From Actinosynnema pretiosum (GTDB lineage: Bacteria; Actinomycetota; Actinomycetes; Mycobacteriales; Pseudonocardiaceae), in contig NZ_JAMTCF010000006.1 of the NCBI RefSeq assembly GCF_024171695.1, positions 372,001-436,000 of the forward strand: a stretch of DNA of 64,000 nucleotides, in the 5' to 3' direction. The notes beneath the pieces were generated by a model. The model did not search any database. It was given only the letters and a program-made list of their open reading frames with translations, and was not told the origin of the DNA. Below, piece after piece: positions 24,446 to 33,289 of this stretch; position 1 is the stretch's first letter; each line of letters starts with the position of its first letter. The position numbers and the translations under genes were made by a program.

Positions 24446-25501
24446 GTGCGGGCGTGGTTGGTGCGGGCGGGCAGGGGCGGCGAGCGCGAGGCGTGGGCGC
24501 TGGGGGCCGGGTGCACGGGCGGCGGGTTCGGCGGGGTGGCGGACCTGGGCGGGGCGGTGGACCGCGAGGCGGTGCTGGCGGCGGTGCGCGCGGCGAAGCC
24601 GGACGCCGCCGAGCAGGCGCTGCGGAACTTCACCGCGCAGCTGTGGGCGCTGCGCTCGCGGATGGCCGAGGGCGACCTGGTGGTGATGCCGCTGAAGAGC
24701 TCGGGGCAGCACCTGGCGATCGGCGAGGTCACGGGTGGTTACCGGTACTCGGCGGCGGAGCCGGACGTGGACCGCAGGCACGTGCGCCCGGTGCGCTGGC
24801 TGGTGACGGACCTGCCGCGCACGGTGGTGAAGCAGGACCTGCTGTACTCGTTCGGCGCGTTCTCGACGGTCTGCGAGCTGTCCCGCAACGACGCCGCCTG
24901 GCGGGTGTCCCGGCTGGCCGAGCTGGGCCGCGATCCGGGCGCGCGGGCGTCGACCCCCGCGCCGAAGGGCCGCCGGGAGCCGGAGGAGGCCCCGGACGAG
25001 GTGGCGGACTCGGCGCAGCACGACGTGGACATCGCCCGCTACGCCCTGGACCGCATAGCGAGCCGCACCATCGAGGAGTTCGCCGGACACCGGCTGGCGG
25101 ACCTGGTCGCGGCGGTGCTGACGGCGGAGGGCTTCCAGTGCGAGAAGTCCCCGCCTGGCGCCGACCAGGGCGTGGACGTCCTGGCGGGAACCGGCGCGCT
25201 CGGCCTCGGCGAGCCGCGCCTGGTGGTGCAGGTGAAGTCGGAGGCCGGGCAGGTGGGGCTGCCGGTGGTGCAGCAGCTCCAGGGCGCGGCGACGGCGCAC
25301 GGCGCGGCGGGGCTGCTGGTGGCGTGGGGCGGGATCACGAAGCAGGCCAAGCAGTACCTGTCGACCCAGCGGTTCACGATCAAGGTGTGGGACTCGGAGC
25401 TGCTGCTGGAGCGGGTGTTCGCGAACTACCCGGCGCTGCCCGCGGAACTGCGCGCGGAACTGCCGCTGCGGCAGGTGTGGGCGCTGGTGGAGGACGGGTG
25501 A
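24446..25501 (+). CDS. Mrr-type restriction endonuclease-like protein
   Basis: 351 aa. The C-terminal Mrr_cat/RecB-like nuclease domain (about 205-320) contains the PD-(D/E)xK core GADQGVDVLAG ... LVVQVKSEAG, with the QxK catalytic motif, followed by the QLQGAATAHGAAGLLVAWGG strand-helix. The N-terminal about 150 residues (WLVRAG, EGDLVVMPLK, LAIGEVTGGYRY) look like a small beta-barrel reader domain of the EVE/PUA kind, a combination seen in modification-dependent nucleases. The GTG at 24446 has GGGGAGG 7 nt upstream. No methyltransferase is adjacent, which fits a type IV-like enzyme. Confidence 0.8.
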   Translation: MRAWLVRAGRGGEREAWALGAGCTGGGFGGVADLGGAVDREAVLAAVRAAKPDAAEQALRNFTAQLWALRSRMAEGDLVVMPLKSSGQHLAIGEVTGGYRYSAAEPDVDRRHVRPVRWLVTDLPRTVVKQDLLYSFGAFSTVCELSRNDAAWRVSRLAELGRDPGARASTPAPKGRREPEEAPDEVADSAQHDVDIARYALDRIASRTIEEFAGHRLADLVAAVLTAEGFQCEKSPPGADQGVDVLAGTGALGLGEPRLVVQVKSEAGQVGLPVVQQLQGAATAHGAAGLLVAWGGITKQAKQYLSTQRFTIKVWDSELLLERVFANYPALPAELRAELPLRQVWALVEDG

Positions 25502-25571
25502 GGGTGGTGCGCGGGGACGCCGCCCCGCGCGCCTGCGATCGGCGCGCGGGCGGCGTCACCCGGTGCTCGGC

Positions 25572-26270
25572 TCACGCGGGCGGCGTGCAGGTCACGCTGC
25601 CCACGGTCACCGCGCCGCGTTCGCCCGCGCGGTCGGTCGCCGGGCCCATGTCCGGGCCCAGCCACAGCCGGACCGCGTGCACGGTCAGTGAGCCGTCGCC
25701 GTCCTCGTCCCACGAGCGGGTGTTGAACACGGCGCGCACGCCGTTCGCCAGGGTCGTCTCGTAGTCGACCGGCACGGTGTCCGGGAGGGACGCGCCGACG
25801 ACGCCGCGCAGGGTGAACGCGGACTCGACGGTGCCGTCCGGGGTGGCGCGGCAGGAGATCGCGTAGGTGCCGACCTTCAGCAGCGGGAGGCCCGTGTCGG
25901 CGTGGTTGAAGCGGAAGGCCTTGCCGGTCGCGGTCGTGGTGACGGCGCCGGAGGGCTCGGTCTCGCAGGTGGTGCTGCCCTGGCCGAACGCGACCAGCTT
26001 GCCGCCGGTCACCCCGGAGGTCTCGGCGCCGGTGGACTCGCCGCTGACGCAGGTGGCCAGGGGCGGGATGTCCACGAGCAGCTCGCTCGCGGTGCGGATC
26101 ACGGCGTTGCCGACGCTGGCCGCGCCGGAGACGCCGCCGGGCGCGGTCCTGGTGGGCGCGGTCCTGGCCGGTGCGCCCTCGGGTGCGGCGGTCGCGGGCA
26201 CGGGGGTGAGCGCGAGCAGCCCGGCCACCGCCGTCACCGCCGCTCGCCTGGTGCTGGGGGACAACGTCAT
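25572..26270 (-). CDS. Secreted protein, choice-of-anchor P-like
   Basis: 232 aa with a signal peptide (about residues 1-28) and a Thr/Pro/Ala spacer to about 45. The mature region is beta-rich, with paired cysteines (ATCVSGES, TTCETEPSG, ISCRA, VTCTPPA) and the patterns NGVRAVFNTRSWDEDGDGSLTVHAVRLWL and VTVGSVTCTP. These resemble actinobacterial choice-of-anchor P domain proteins of unknown function. It is monocistronic; the region to 26568 carries its promoter but no gene. Extracellular location is well supported; function is not known. Confidence 0.7.
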   Translation of the reverse strand: MTLSPSTRRAAVTAVAGLLALTPVPATAAPEGAPARTAPTRTAPGGVSGAASVGNAVIRTASELLVDIPPLATCVSGESTGAETSGVTGGKLVAFGQGSTTCETEPSGAVTTTATGKAFRFNHADTGLPLLKVGTYAISCRATPDGTVESAFTLRGVVGASLPDTVPVDYETTLANGVRAVFNTRSWDEDGDGSLTVHAVRLWLGPDMGPATDRAGERGAVTVGSVTCTPPA

Positions 26271-26568
26271 CAGCTCCTCGGATGTGGACTCGTCCCTCCG
26301 AGTGCAGCGCGCCGGACGGCGGTGCGGCCAGCCAAGCGGCGGGAACCACCCGGCAGAACGCGGTGATCACCCTTGCAGGGCACCCACTTGTGCACCGTGA
26401 CGTCCGGTGAGCGGAGCGGGGAATCCGGGTGACACCCGGCGGTGGTTTCAGCGGGACTTCAGCGAGCGGGCGGACACTGCGCGACGACCGCCGACGCGCT
26501 CCCGTGACACCGCCGCCACCACGCTCCCGCCACCGCCACCGCCACCACCGCCGCGACACCCCGGCGGC

Positions 26569-27600
26569 TCAGCGCGGCGCGGGTCCCGTCGACCCGCGCA
26601 CCACCAGCTCGGGCGGGCGCACCTGCGCCGGTCCCCCGTCCACCACCCCGAGCCCCGCCAGCAGCTCCACCGCCGCCGCCCGCCCGAGCCCGACCAGGTC
26701 CTGCCGGACCGTGGTCAGCGCCGGGTGCAGCAGCTCGCACAGCGGCAGGTCGTCGTGCCCCACCACGGACAGCTCCCCCGGCACGTCGATCCCGAGCCGC
26801 CGGGCGGTGGCGAGCCCGGCGGCGGCCATCGAGTCGTTCGCGAACAGCACCGCCGTGGGCCGCTCGGCCGAGGTCAGCAGCGCGCGGGCCGCCACCGCCG
26901 CCGCGCCGGGGTCGAACCCGGTGGCCGACGCGCACTCGGGGACCAGGCCGTGCCCGCCCAGCGCCCGCCGGAACGCCGCGCGCCTGCGCCGCGTGTGCAC
27001 CCGGTCCTCCGGCCCGCTCACGTACCCGAACCGCCGGTGCCCCAGCCCCACCAGGTGCTCCACCGCTCGCGCGATCCCCCGGTGCTGGTCGCGGGCGCGG
27101 GCGGTCGGCACCGGGTCGGGCCGCCACGGCGTGCCGACCAGCACGGCGGGCAGCCCCAGCTCGCGCAGCAGCGCGAAGCGCGGGTCCCGCACCCGGCTCT
27201 CGGTGAGCACCACCCCGTCCACCCGCCGCCCGGCGGCGAGCCCGCGGTACGCGCCCTCCTCGCCGTCCGCGTCGACCAGGTGCAGCAGCAGCCCCCACCC
27301 GAGCGGCGCGAGCGCGCTCTCGACGCCGGTGATGAGCTGGGCGAAGTGCGGGTCGCTGCTGAGCAGGTCGGGCTCGCGGCGCAGCACCAGCCCGAGCGCG
27401 CCGACCCGCGCCCCGCGCAGCGCCACGGCCGCGACCGACGGCGCCCACCCGAGTTCGGCGGCGGCGGCGAGCACGCGCAGCCGGGTCGCCTCGGCCAGCC
27501 GCCCCTTGCCGTTGACCGCCGCCGACACCGCGCCCACCGACACGCCCGCGCGCGCGGCGACGTCCGCGATGGTCGGTCTGCCCGATCCCGTTCGCCCCAC
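26569..27600 (-). CDS. LacI family transcriptional regulator
   Basis: 343 aa. The N-terminal HTH and hinge are TIADVAARAGVSVGAVSAAVNGKGRL and LGWAPSVAA, and the rest is a periplasmic-binding-protein-like sensor domain (FGYVSGPED, AVLFANDSMAAAGL, VPGELSVVGHDD). The GTG at 27600 has AGGAGG upstream. It diverges from the glycoside hydrolase and mannonate dehydratase operon with only 95 bp between starts. A semi-palindrome tgaaacgttata overlaps that operon's predicted promoter. Local repression relieved by a sugar effector is likely. Confidence 0.88.
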   Translation of the reverse strand: MGRTGSGRPTIADVAARAGVSVGAVSAAVNGKGRLAEATRLRVLAAAAELGWAPSVAAVALRGARVGALGLVLRREPDLLSSDPHFAQLITGVESALAPLGWGLLLHLVDADGEEGAYRGLAAGRRVDGVVLTESRVRDPRFALLRELGLPAVLVGTPWRPDPVPTARARDQHRGIARAVEHLVGLGHRRFGYVSGPEDRVHTRRRRAAFRRALGGHGLVPECASATGFDPGAAAVAARALLTSAERPTAVLFANDSMAAAGLATARRLGIDVPGELSVVGHDDLPLCELLHPALTTVRQDLVGLGRAAAVELLAGLGVVDGGPAQVRPPELVVRGSTGPAPR

Positions 27601-27674
27601 CGCGACCTCCTCCGGAGCCCGTTCGGCGCAACCCGTCGCCGCACTGCGGTCCAGGGTCTCGCCCTCGACCGTGG

Positions 27675-27696
27675 TGAAACGTTATACCTGATGGCG
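27675..27696 (+). promoter_or_regulatory. Predicted LacI-type operator over a leaderless promoter
   Basis: TGAAACGTTATA (27675-27686) has an AACGTT centre as in LacI-family sites. It overlaps a -10-like TATACC (27683-27688). The GTG start at 27696 is 7-8 nt after that -10 and lacks a ribosome site, so the mRNA may be leaderless. No good -35 is visible. Confidence 0.4.
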
Positions 27697-29624
27697 TGAA
27701 GCGCTCTTCGGCACTGGTGACCGGTCCGGACGGCAGGCCCGACGTGTGGTTGGGGGTGAACTTCTGGTCCCGCGTCGGCGGCCCGCTGATGTGGCGGCGC
27801 TACGACCCCGACGTGGTGCGCGCGGAACTGCTGGTGATGCGCGCGCACGGCGTCCCGCTGACCAGGAGCTTCTGCTACTGGCCGGACTTCATGCCCGAGG
27901 AGGACCGGCTGGACGAGGCGGTCCTGGCCCGGTTCGACCACTTCCTGGACCTGCACGAGGAGCTGGGGATGCGCACCATCCCGACGTTCCTGGTGGGCCA
28001 CATGTCCGGCCAGAACTGGGACCCGCCGTGGCGGCGCGGTCGGGACGTGTTCGGCGACGAGTCGTTCGTGGCGCGGCAGCGCTGGTACGTGCGGGAGCTG
28101 GTCGCGCGCTGGAAGGACCACCCGGCGGTCGCGGGGTGGTTGCTGAGCAACGAGATCCCGCTCTACGCGGACGAGCGCACGCGCGGCATCGGCACCCTGG
28201 ACGCCGACGCGGTCACGGCGTGGGCGGAGGCGCTGATCGGCGAGGTGCGGGCGGCGGGCGCGCGGCAGCCGGTGTCGGTCGGCGACGGCGCGTGGGGCGT
28301 GGAGGTCACCGGGCTGGACAACGGTTTCCGGGTGCGCGACCTGGCCCCGCTGGTGGACTTCCACGGCCCGCACGTCTACCGCATGGAGGACGACCCGCTG
28401 CGGCTGCACCTCGCGGCGGCGTGGGTGTGCGAGCTGCTCGACGTGGGCGGGCGGCCGGTGGTGCTGGAGGAGTTCGGCGTCACCTCCGACTACACCTCGG
28501 ACGAGAACGCCGCGCACTACTACCGGCAGGTGCTGCACAACTCGCTGCTGGCGGGCGCGACCGGCTGGATCGCCTGGAACAACACGGACTTCGACGACCT
28601 GGCCGACCAGGAGCCGTACTCGCACCACCCGTTCGAGCTGCACTTCGGCCTGACCGACGCGCGCGGCGTGCCGAAACCGCAGCTGCTGGAGCTGCGGGAG
28701 TTCGCGGAGGTGTTGCGGCGCACCGACTTCTCGCGGTTGCGCAGGCCGGACGCCGAGGTGGCGCTGGTGGTGCCGTCGTACCTGGAGAAGCGCTACCCGT
28801 TCACGATGCCCGAGGACGCGACGAGCGTGTTCGAGCACGGGCGGCAGGCGTACGCGGCGGCGCGCGAGGCGGACCTGCCGGTGGGGGTGGCGCGCGAGCT
28901 GGACGGCCTGCCCGACGACTGCGCGCTCTACCTGCTGCCGTCGGCGAAGCAGCTCCTGGCGCCCACGTGGCGGGAGCTGCTGCGGCGGGCGGAGGAGGGG
29001 GCGGTGGTGTACGCGTCGTACTTCCACGGGGCGCACAAGGTGCAGCGCGGGTCGTGGTGGCCGGACCTGGACGGGATGTTCGGGGTGGCCAAGCGGTCCC
29101 GGTACGGGCTGGTGGAACCGGTCGTGGAGGACGAGCTGCGGTTGCGGGTGGTGACCGGGTTCGGCGGGTTGGCGGTGGGCGAGGAGCTGGTGTTCGCGGT
29201 CGGCGGGAACGAGCACTCGCGGGCGTTCCTGCCGGTGGACCCGGTGGAGGCCGAGGTGCTGGCGGTGGACGGTCGCGGGCGGCCCGCGCTGCTGCGGCGG
29301 CGGGTGGGGTCCGGGGCGATGGTGCTGTGCGCGTATCCGTTGGAGCACATGGCTTCCGCGACGCCGTCGGTGAACCCGGAGGACACCTGGCGGTTGTACG
29401 CGGCGCTCGCGGCGGAGGCCGGGGTGGCGCCGGAGGTGTCGGTGGACGATCCGGGGGTGCTGGTGTCGGTGCTGGAGCACGAGGACGGGCGGCGGTTCGC
29501 GTGGCTGGTGAGCCAGCGCGGGGAACCGGTGACGGCGCGGGTGCTCGGGGCGGGGTTGCGCTCGTTCGGCGACGTGGTGGAGCTCGGCCCGCACGGGGTC
29601 GTGGTGGCGGAGGTGGAGCGGTGA
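27696..29624 (+). CDS. Glycoside hydrolase, GH5/clan-A-like, intracellular
   Basis: 642 aa with no signal peptide. Residues 1-330 form a (beta/alpha)8 domain: [27 protein letters not shown] with the acid/base Glu, HGPHVYRM, and VVLEEFGV with the nucleophile Glu. The C-terminal half resembles the glutamine-amidotransferase-like trimerisation domain of beta-galactosidase-type enzymes plus a small beta domain. It is cotranscribed with D-mannonate dehydratase (GTGA overlap) under a divergent LacI regulator. A beta-mannosidase or oligosaccharide-hydrolase role on mannan or glucuronate-containing oligosaccharides is plausible but unproven. Confidence 0.8.
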   Translation: MKRSSALVTGPDGRPDVWLGVNFWSRVGGPLMWRRYDPDVVRAELLVMRAHGVPLTRSFCYWPDFMPEEDRLDEAVLARFDHFLDLHEELGMRTIPTFLVGHMSGQNWDPPWRRGRDVFGDESFVARQRWYVRELVARWKDHPAVAGWLLSNEIPLYADERTRGIGTLDADAVTAWAEALIGEVRAAGARQPVSVGDGAWGVEVTGLDNGFRVRDLAPLVDFHGPHVYRMEDDPLRLHLAAAWVCELLDVGGRPVVLEEFGVTSDYTSDENAAHYYRQVLHNSLLAGATGWIAWNNTDFDDLADQEPYSHHPFELHFGLTDARGVPKPQLLELREFAEVLRRTDFSRLRRPDAEVALVVPSYLEKRYPFTMPEDATSVFEHGRQAYAAAREADLPVGVARELDGLPDDCALYLLPSAKQLLAPTWRELLRRAEEGAVVYASYFHGAHKVQRGSWWPDLDGMFGVAKRSRYGLVEPVVEDELRLRVVTGFGGLAVGEELVFAVGGNEHSRAFLPVDPVEAEVLAVDGRGRPALLRRRVGSGAMVLCAYPLEHMASATPSVNPEDTWRLYAALAAEAGVAPEVSVDDPGVLVSVLEHEDGRRFAWLVSQRGEPVTARVLGAGLRSFGDVVELGPHGVVVAEVER

Positions 29625-30844
29625 GGATCGTGTCGGCCGAGGTCGTGGTGACCTCCCCTGGGCGGAACTTCGTGACGTTGCGGATCACCACCGAGGACGG
29701 GCTGTCCGGGCTCGGGGACGCGACGCTCAACGGGCGCGAGCTGGCGGTGCGGGCGTACCTGGTGGAGCACGTCGTGCCGCTGCTGATCGGGCGGGACGCG
29801 TCGGCGGTCGAGGACACCTGGCAGTACCTGTACCGGGGCGCGTACTGGCGGCGCGGGCCGGTGACCATGGCGGCGATCGCGGCGGTGGACACGGCGCTGT
29901 GGGACATCAAGGCGAAGGCGGCCGGGATGCCGCTGTACCAGTTGCTCGGCGGGGCGTGCCGGGTGGGCGCGCTGGCGTACGGGCACGCGTCGGGGCGGGA
30001 CCTGCCGGAGCTGTTCGACTCGATCCGGGCGCACCTGGAGCGCGGGTACCGGGCGATCCGGGTGCAGACCGGGGTTCCGGGGCTGGGCGTGGTGTACGGG
30101 GTGGCGGCGTCGGTGGGCGGGCAGCGGTACGACTACGAGCCCGCGCGGCGGACGGCGCTGCCGGTGGAGGAGGAGTGGGACACCAGGGCGTACCTGCGGC
30201 ACGTGCCGGGGGTGTTCGAGGCGGTGCGGGCGGAGTTCGGCCCGGAGCTGCCGCTGCTGCACGACGGGCACCACCGGATGACGCCCATCCAGGCGGCGAA
30301 GCTGGGGAAGGCGCTGGAGCCGTACGACCTGTTCTGGCTGGAGGACGCCACCCCCGGTGAGGACCAGGCGGCGCTGCGGTTGATCAGGCAGCACACGACG
30401 ACGCCGCTGGCGATCGGCGAGGTGTTCAACTCGGTGCACGACTACCAGGGGTTGATCACCGAGCGGCTGATCGACTACGTGCGGTCGGCGGTGACGCACA
30501 CGGGCGGGGTGACCGGGATGCGGCGGCTGCTGGACTTCGCCGGGGTGTACGGGATCAAGTCGGGCATCCACGGGCCGACGGACATCTCGCCGGTGGGGAT
30601 GGCGGCGGCGCTGCACCTGGACCTGGCGGTGCACAACTTCGGCATCCAGGAGCACATGGAGCACACGGCCCGGACGCTGGAGGTGTTCCGGACGTCGTTC
30701 ACGTTCGGGGACGGGCTGCTGCACCCGTCGGACGCGCCGGGGTTGGGCGTGGAGCTGGACGACGAGGCGGCGGCGGCTTTCCCGTACGAGGCGGCGTACC
30801 TGCCGGTGAACCGGCTGCGGGACGGGACCGTGCACGACTGGTGA
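29621..30844 (+). CDS. manD: D-mannonate dehydratase, enolase superfamily (ManD/RspA-type)
   Basis: 407 aa, the family length. The sequence shows the ManD signatures [39 protein letters not shown] (metal Asp and acid His), [17 protein letters not shown] and [19 protein letters not shown]. The reaction is D-mannonate to 2-keto-3-deoxy-D-gluconate, a step of glucuronate catabolism; low-activity family members also act on gluconate. The GTG at 29621 overlaps the hydrolase stop, with GGAGG close upstream. Together with the CE15 esterase further right, it fits use of glucuronic acid side chains from plant cell wall. Confidence 0.88.
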   Translation: MRIVSAEVVVTSPGRNFVTLRITTEDGLSGLGDATLNGRELAVRAYLVEHVVPLLIGRDASAVEDTWQYLYRGAYWRRGPVTMAAIAAVDTALWDIKAKAAGMPLYQLLGGACRVGALAYGHASGRDLPELFDSIRAHLERGYRAIRVQTGVPGLGVVYGVAASVGGQRYDYEPARRTALPVEEEWDTRAYLRHVPGVFEAVRAEFGPELPLLHDGHHRMTPIQAAKLGKALEPYDLFWLEDATPGEDQAALRLIRQHTTTPLAIGEVFNSVHDYQGLITERLIDYVRSAVTHTGGVTGMRRLLDFAGVYGIKSGIHGPTDISPVGMAAALHLDLAVHNFGIQEHMEHTARTLEVFRTSFTFGDGLLHPSDAPGLGVELDDEAAAAFPYEAAYLPVNRLRDGTVHDW

Positions 30845-30997
30845 CCGGGCCGCGCCCGCCGGGGTTCGAGGCCTCGGCGGGCGTGGTTTTCCGGCAGGGG
30901 TGAGCAATTCCCTGCCGGGAATCGCAGAATTGCGGGGACAAAATTCCCCGAATACCCACTCACCGCCCCAGGGAGAATCGCGCTCTACAGTTGCGGG

Positions 30998-31495
30998 ATG
31001 CGCGGATTACTCCCCACTGCCCTGCTGACAGCGCTGCTCGCCCTGGTCAGCGGGTGCCAACTGTTCACCCCGCCCCACGCCATCGCGGGTTCCGAGTTTC
31101 GCGGCAGCACCCCGATCGTCAGCAAGCAGGACAACGAGGTCCGGTTCGACCTGAGGGTGAACGAGAAGAACGTCGAGACGTTCTTCACCCTCCCCCTGGA
31201 GGGCAGGAAACGACTGCTCGAAGGAACGCCGGGGGTGTCCGCGACGGGTGGTTGCTCCCCGCTCTCCTTCTCGCTGACCGTGCGCGTGGACGGGGCGGGC
31301 CCCTACCAGGCGGACTACCACAGCGGCGCGACCGGGGCGGCGAGCTTCGCCGAGGCGCCGGTCCCCTCGCTCGCCCCGGTCCGCTGGGAGGTCCCCGCGT
31401 CGACGAAGGAGCTGGGGTTCTCCGCCAACGCCGAGGTCCCCGACGGGTGCGTCCTCACCCTGACGCTGCGCCACTTCACCGTCACCGACGCGTGA
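30998..31495 (+). CDS. Small lipoprotein, unknown
   Basis: 165 aa with a lipoprotein signal and lipobox LVSGC (Cys about residue 20). The mature part is a single beta-rich domain with two further cysteines (GGCSPLSF, DGCVLTLTL) that could form a disulfide. It is located between the mannonate dehydratase and the esterase genes on the same strand, 153 bp after the former. No family was recognised. Anchoring in the outer leaflet of the cell membrane is well supported. Confidence 0.7.
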   Translation: MRGLLPTALLTALLALVSGCQLFTPPHAIAGSEFRGSTPIVSKQDNEVRFDLRVNEKNVETFFTLPLEGRKRLLEGTPGVSATGGCSPLSFSLTVRVDGAGPYQADYHSGATGAASFAEAPVPSLAPVRWEVPASTKELGFSANAEVPDGCVLTLTLRHFTVTDA

Positions 31496-31545
31496 GCGCG
31501 CTCCCGGCCAACTGAGACCACCGGTCACCCCGGCGGCATTGACAT

Positions 31546-31571
31546 GTTTCGAGCTCTGCCTCGAAACTTTA
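31546..31571. promoter_or_regulatory. GTTTCGA-N8-TCGAAAC inverted repeat upstream of the esterase
   Basis: Perfect 7-bp arms lie at 31546-31552 and 31561-31567. The right arm continues as cgaaacttt, close to the CGAAACTTTCG-type elements described upstream of Streptomyces xylanase genes. The site is 46 bp before the GTG start. It is a likely operator for carbohydrate-responsive control. Confidence 0.5.
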
Positions 31572-31612
31572 GAACACCGCCGCCACGCCTCCTCCCCGGA
31601 AGGAGATCAACG

Positions 31613-33226
31613 GTGATCACCCGCTCCGGCCGTCTCCGGCTGTCCCTGGCCCTCCTCACCGCGCTCGCCCTCACCGGCACCGCGCTCGCCACCGCCGCGC
31701 CCACCCCCGCACCCCCGACCGCACTCGCCGTCGAGGACGACGGCGCCGACTGCCCCGTCACCCTGCCCGGCAGCACCCCGGCCAACCCGCGCCTGCCCGA
31801 CCCGTTCACCAGGATCGACGGCTCCCGCGTCACCACCCTCGCCGACTGGCGGTGCCGCCGCGCCGAGATCCGCGAGCTCGCCGAGCGCCACGTCTACGGC
31901 GACAAGCCCGCCAAGCCCGCCTCCGTCACCGGCGCCGTCTCGCGCACCTCCATCTCCGTCACCGCCACCCACCAGGGCCGCACCGCGAGCTTCTCCGCGA
32001 GCGTCGACGCCCCCAGCGGCGCAGGCCCGTTCCCCGCCGTCATCGTGGTCGGCGGGTTCGGCGCCGACACCGCCGCGATCAAGGCCGCGGGCGCCGCCGT
32101 GATCAGCTACGACCCGCTCGCCGTCGGCCGCGAGGGCACGCCGCGCAGCAACAAGCAGGGCGCGTTCTACTCGCTCCACGGCGCGTCCAGCCCGACCGGC
32201 CTGCTCGCCGCCTGGGCCTGGGGCGCGAGCCGCATCATCGACGTGATCGAGCAGTCCGGCAGCGCCACGATCCGCGCGGACGGCATCGGGGTCACCGGGT
32301 GCTCGCGGTACGGCAAGAGCGCGTTCGCGGTCGGCGCGTTCGACCAGCGGATCGCCCTCACCATGCCGATCGAGTCGGGCAGCGCGGGAGCCCCGGCGTT
32401 CCGCTCGATCGCGGGCGAGAGCGGCGCGCAGCCGCTGAGCAGCGCGTACGGCGAGCAGCCCTGGCTCGGCGACGCGTTCTCCGCCTACACCGGCAACCCG
32501 AACGCGCTGCCGGTCGACACCCACCAGGTCATCGGCATGATCGCCCCGCGCGGCCTGCTGCTGCTGGAGAACCCGCACGTCGACTGGCTCGCCGCGCGCT
32601 CCGGCAGCGTCGCCGCGCTCGCCGGGGCCGAGGTGTACAAGGCGCTCGGCGCGGCCGACAACATCTCCTACTGGTCGGACGTGCAGGACGGCACGCACTG
32701 CGCCTCGCGCTCGGAGTGGCGCGGCCCGATCCAGGAGAACATCCGGGAGCACCTGCTCAAGTCGGGCAACGCGCAGCAGGTCTTCCGGATCTCCGCGAAG
32801 AAGGCCGGGAACCTCGCCCAGTGGCGCGACTGGCAGACCCCGGTCCTGAGCGGTGGCGGCGGCGAGCCGACCAGCACGACCACCGGCGTCACCACCACGA
32901 CCACCGGGGTCACGACCACCACCACTCCCCCGCCGGGCGCGGGCTGCACCGCCAGCGCCTCGGTCAACCAGTGGAACGGCGGCTTCGTCGCCACGATCAC
33001 GGTCACCGCGAACCGGGCGATCACCGGCTGGACGGTCGGCGCGACCCTCCCGCAGGGCGCGACCATCACGAACTCCTGGAACACCACCCGCACCGGCACG
33101 TCCGGCCCCGTGACGTTCACCGACGCCGGGTTCAACGGCCCGCTGGCGGCAGGCCGGTCCACCGAGTTCGGCTACCAGGCCACCGGCACCGCCCCGACCG
33201 CACCGCTCACCTGCACCGCCCGCTGA
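31613..33226 (+). CDS. CE15 4-O-methyl-glucuronoyl methylesterase with C-terminal CBM2
   Basis: 537 aa, secreted (signal about residues 1-30). The CE15 domain has the serine motif GCSRYGKSA (Ser about 231), ESGSAGAPAFRS with the acidic region, LLLENPHVDWL and DGTHCA with the catalytic His. A Thr-rich linker joins a C-terminal CBM2 (CTASASVNQWNGGF, WTVGATLPQG, NSWN, GFNGPLAAG). CE15 enzymes cleave ester bonds between lignin alcohols and glucuronic acid on xylan. The GTG at 31613 has AAGGAG 7 nt upstream and replaces an unrelated ATG 23 codons earlier. It is followed by a hairpin. Confidence 0.88.
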   Translation: MITRSGRLRLSLALLTALALTGTALATAAPTPAPPTALAVEDDGADCPVTLPGSTPANPRLPDPFTRIDGSRVTTLADWRCRRAEIRELAERHVYGDKPAKPASVTGAVSRTSISVTATHQGRTASFSASVDAPSGAGPFPAVIVVGGFGADTAAIKAAGAAVISYDPLAVGREGTPRSNKQGAFYSLHGASSPTGLLAAWAWGASRIIDVIEQSGSATIRADGIGVTGCSRYGKSAFAVGAFDQRIALTMPIESGSAGAPAFRSIAGESGAQPLSSAYGEQPWLGDAFSAYTGNPNALPVDTHQVIGMIAPRGLLLLENPHVDWLAARSGSVAALAGAEVYKALGAADNISYWSDVQDGTHCASRSEWRGPIQENIREHLLKSGNAQQVFRISAKKAGNLAQWRDWQTPVLSGGGGEPTSTTTGVTTTTTGVTTTTTPPPGAGCTASASVNQWNGGFVATITVTANRAITGWTVGATLPQGATITNSWNTTRTGTSGPVTFTDAGFNGPLAAGRSTEFGYQATGTAPTAPLTCTAR

Positions 33227-33246
33227 GCTGACGCCTTCGACTCAGA

Positions 33247-33289
33247 GGCCCCGGAAGGAATCAAGTAGCGATCATCACCTTCCGGGGCC
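33247..33289. terminator. Convergent hairpin between esterase and STAND genes
   Basis: 12-bp perfect arms (33247-33258 and 33278-33289) flank a 19-nt loop. The right arm lies inside the 3' end of the STAND gene. It is probably used from both sides. Confidence 0.55.
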
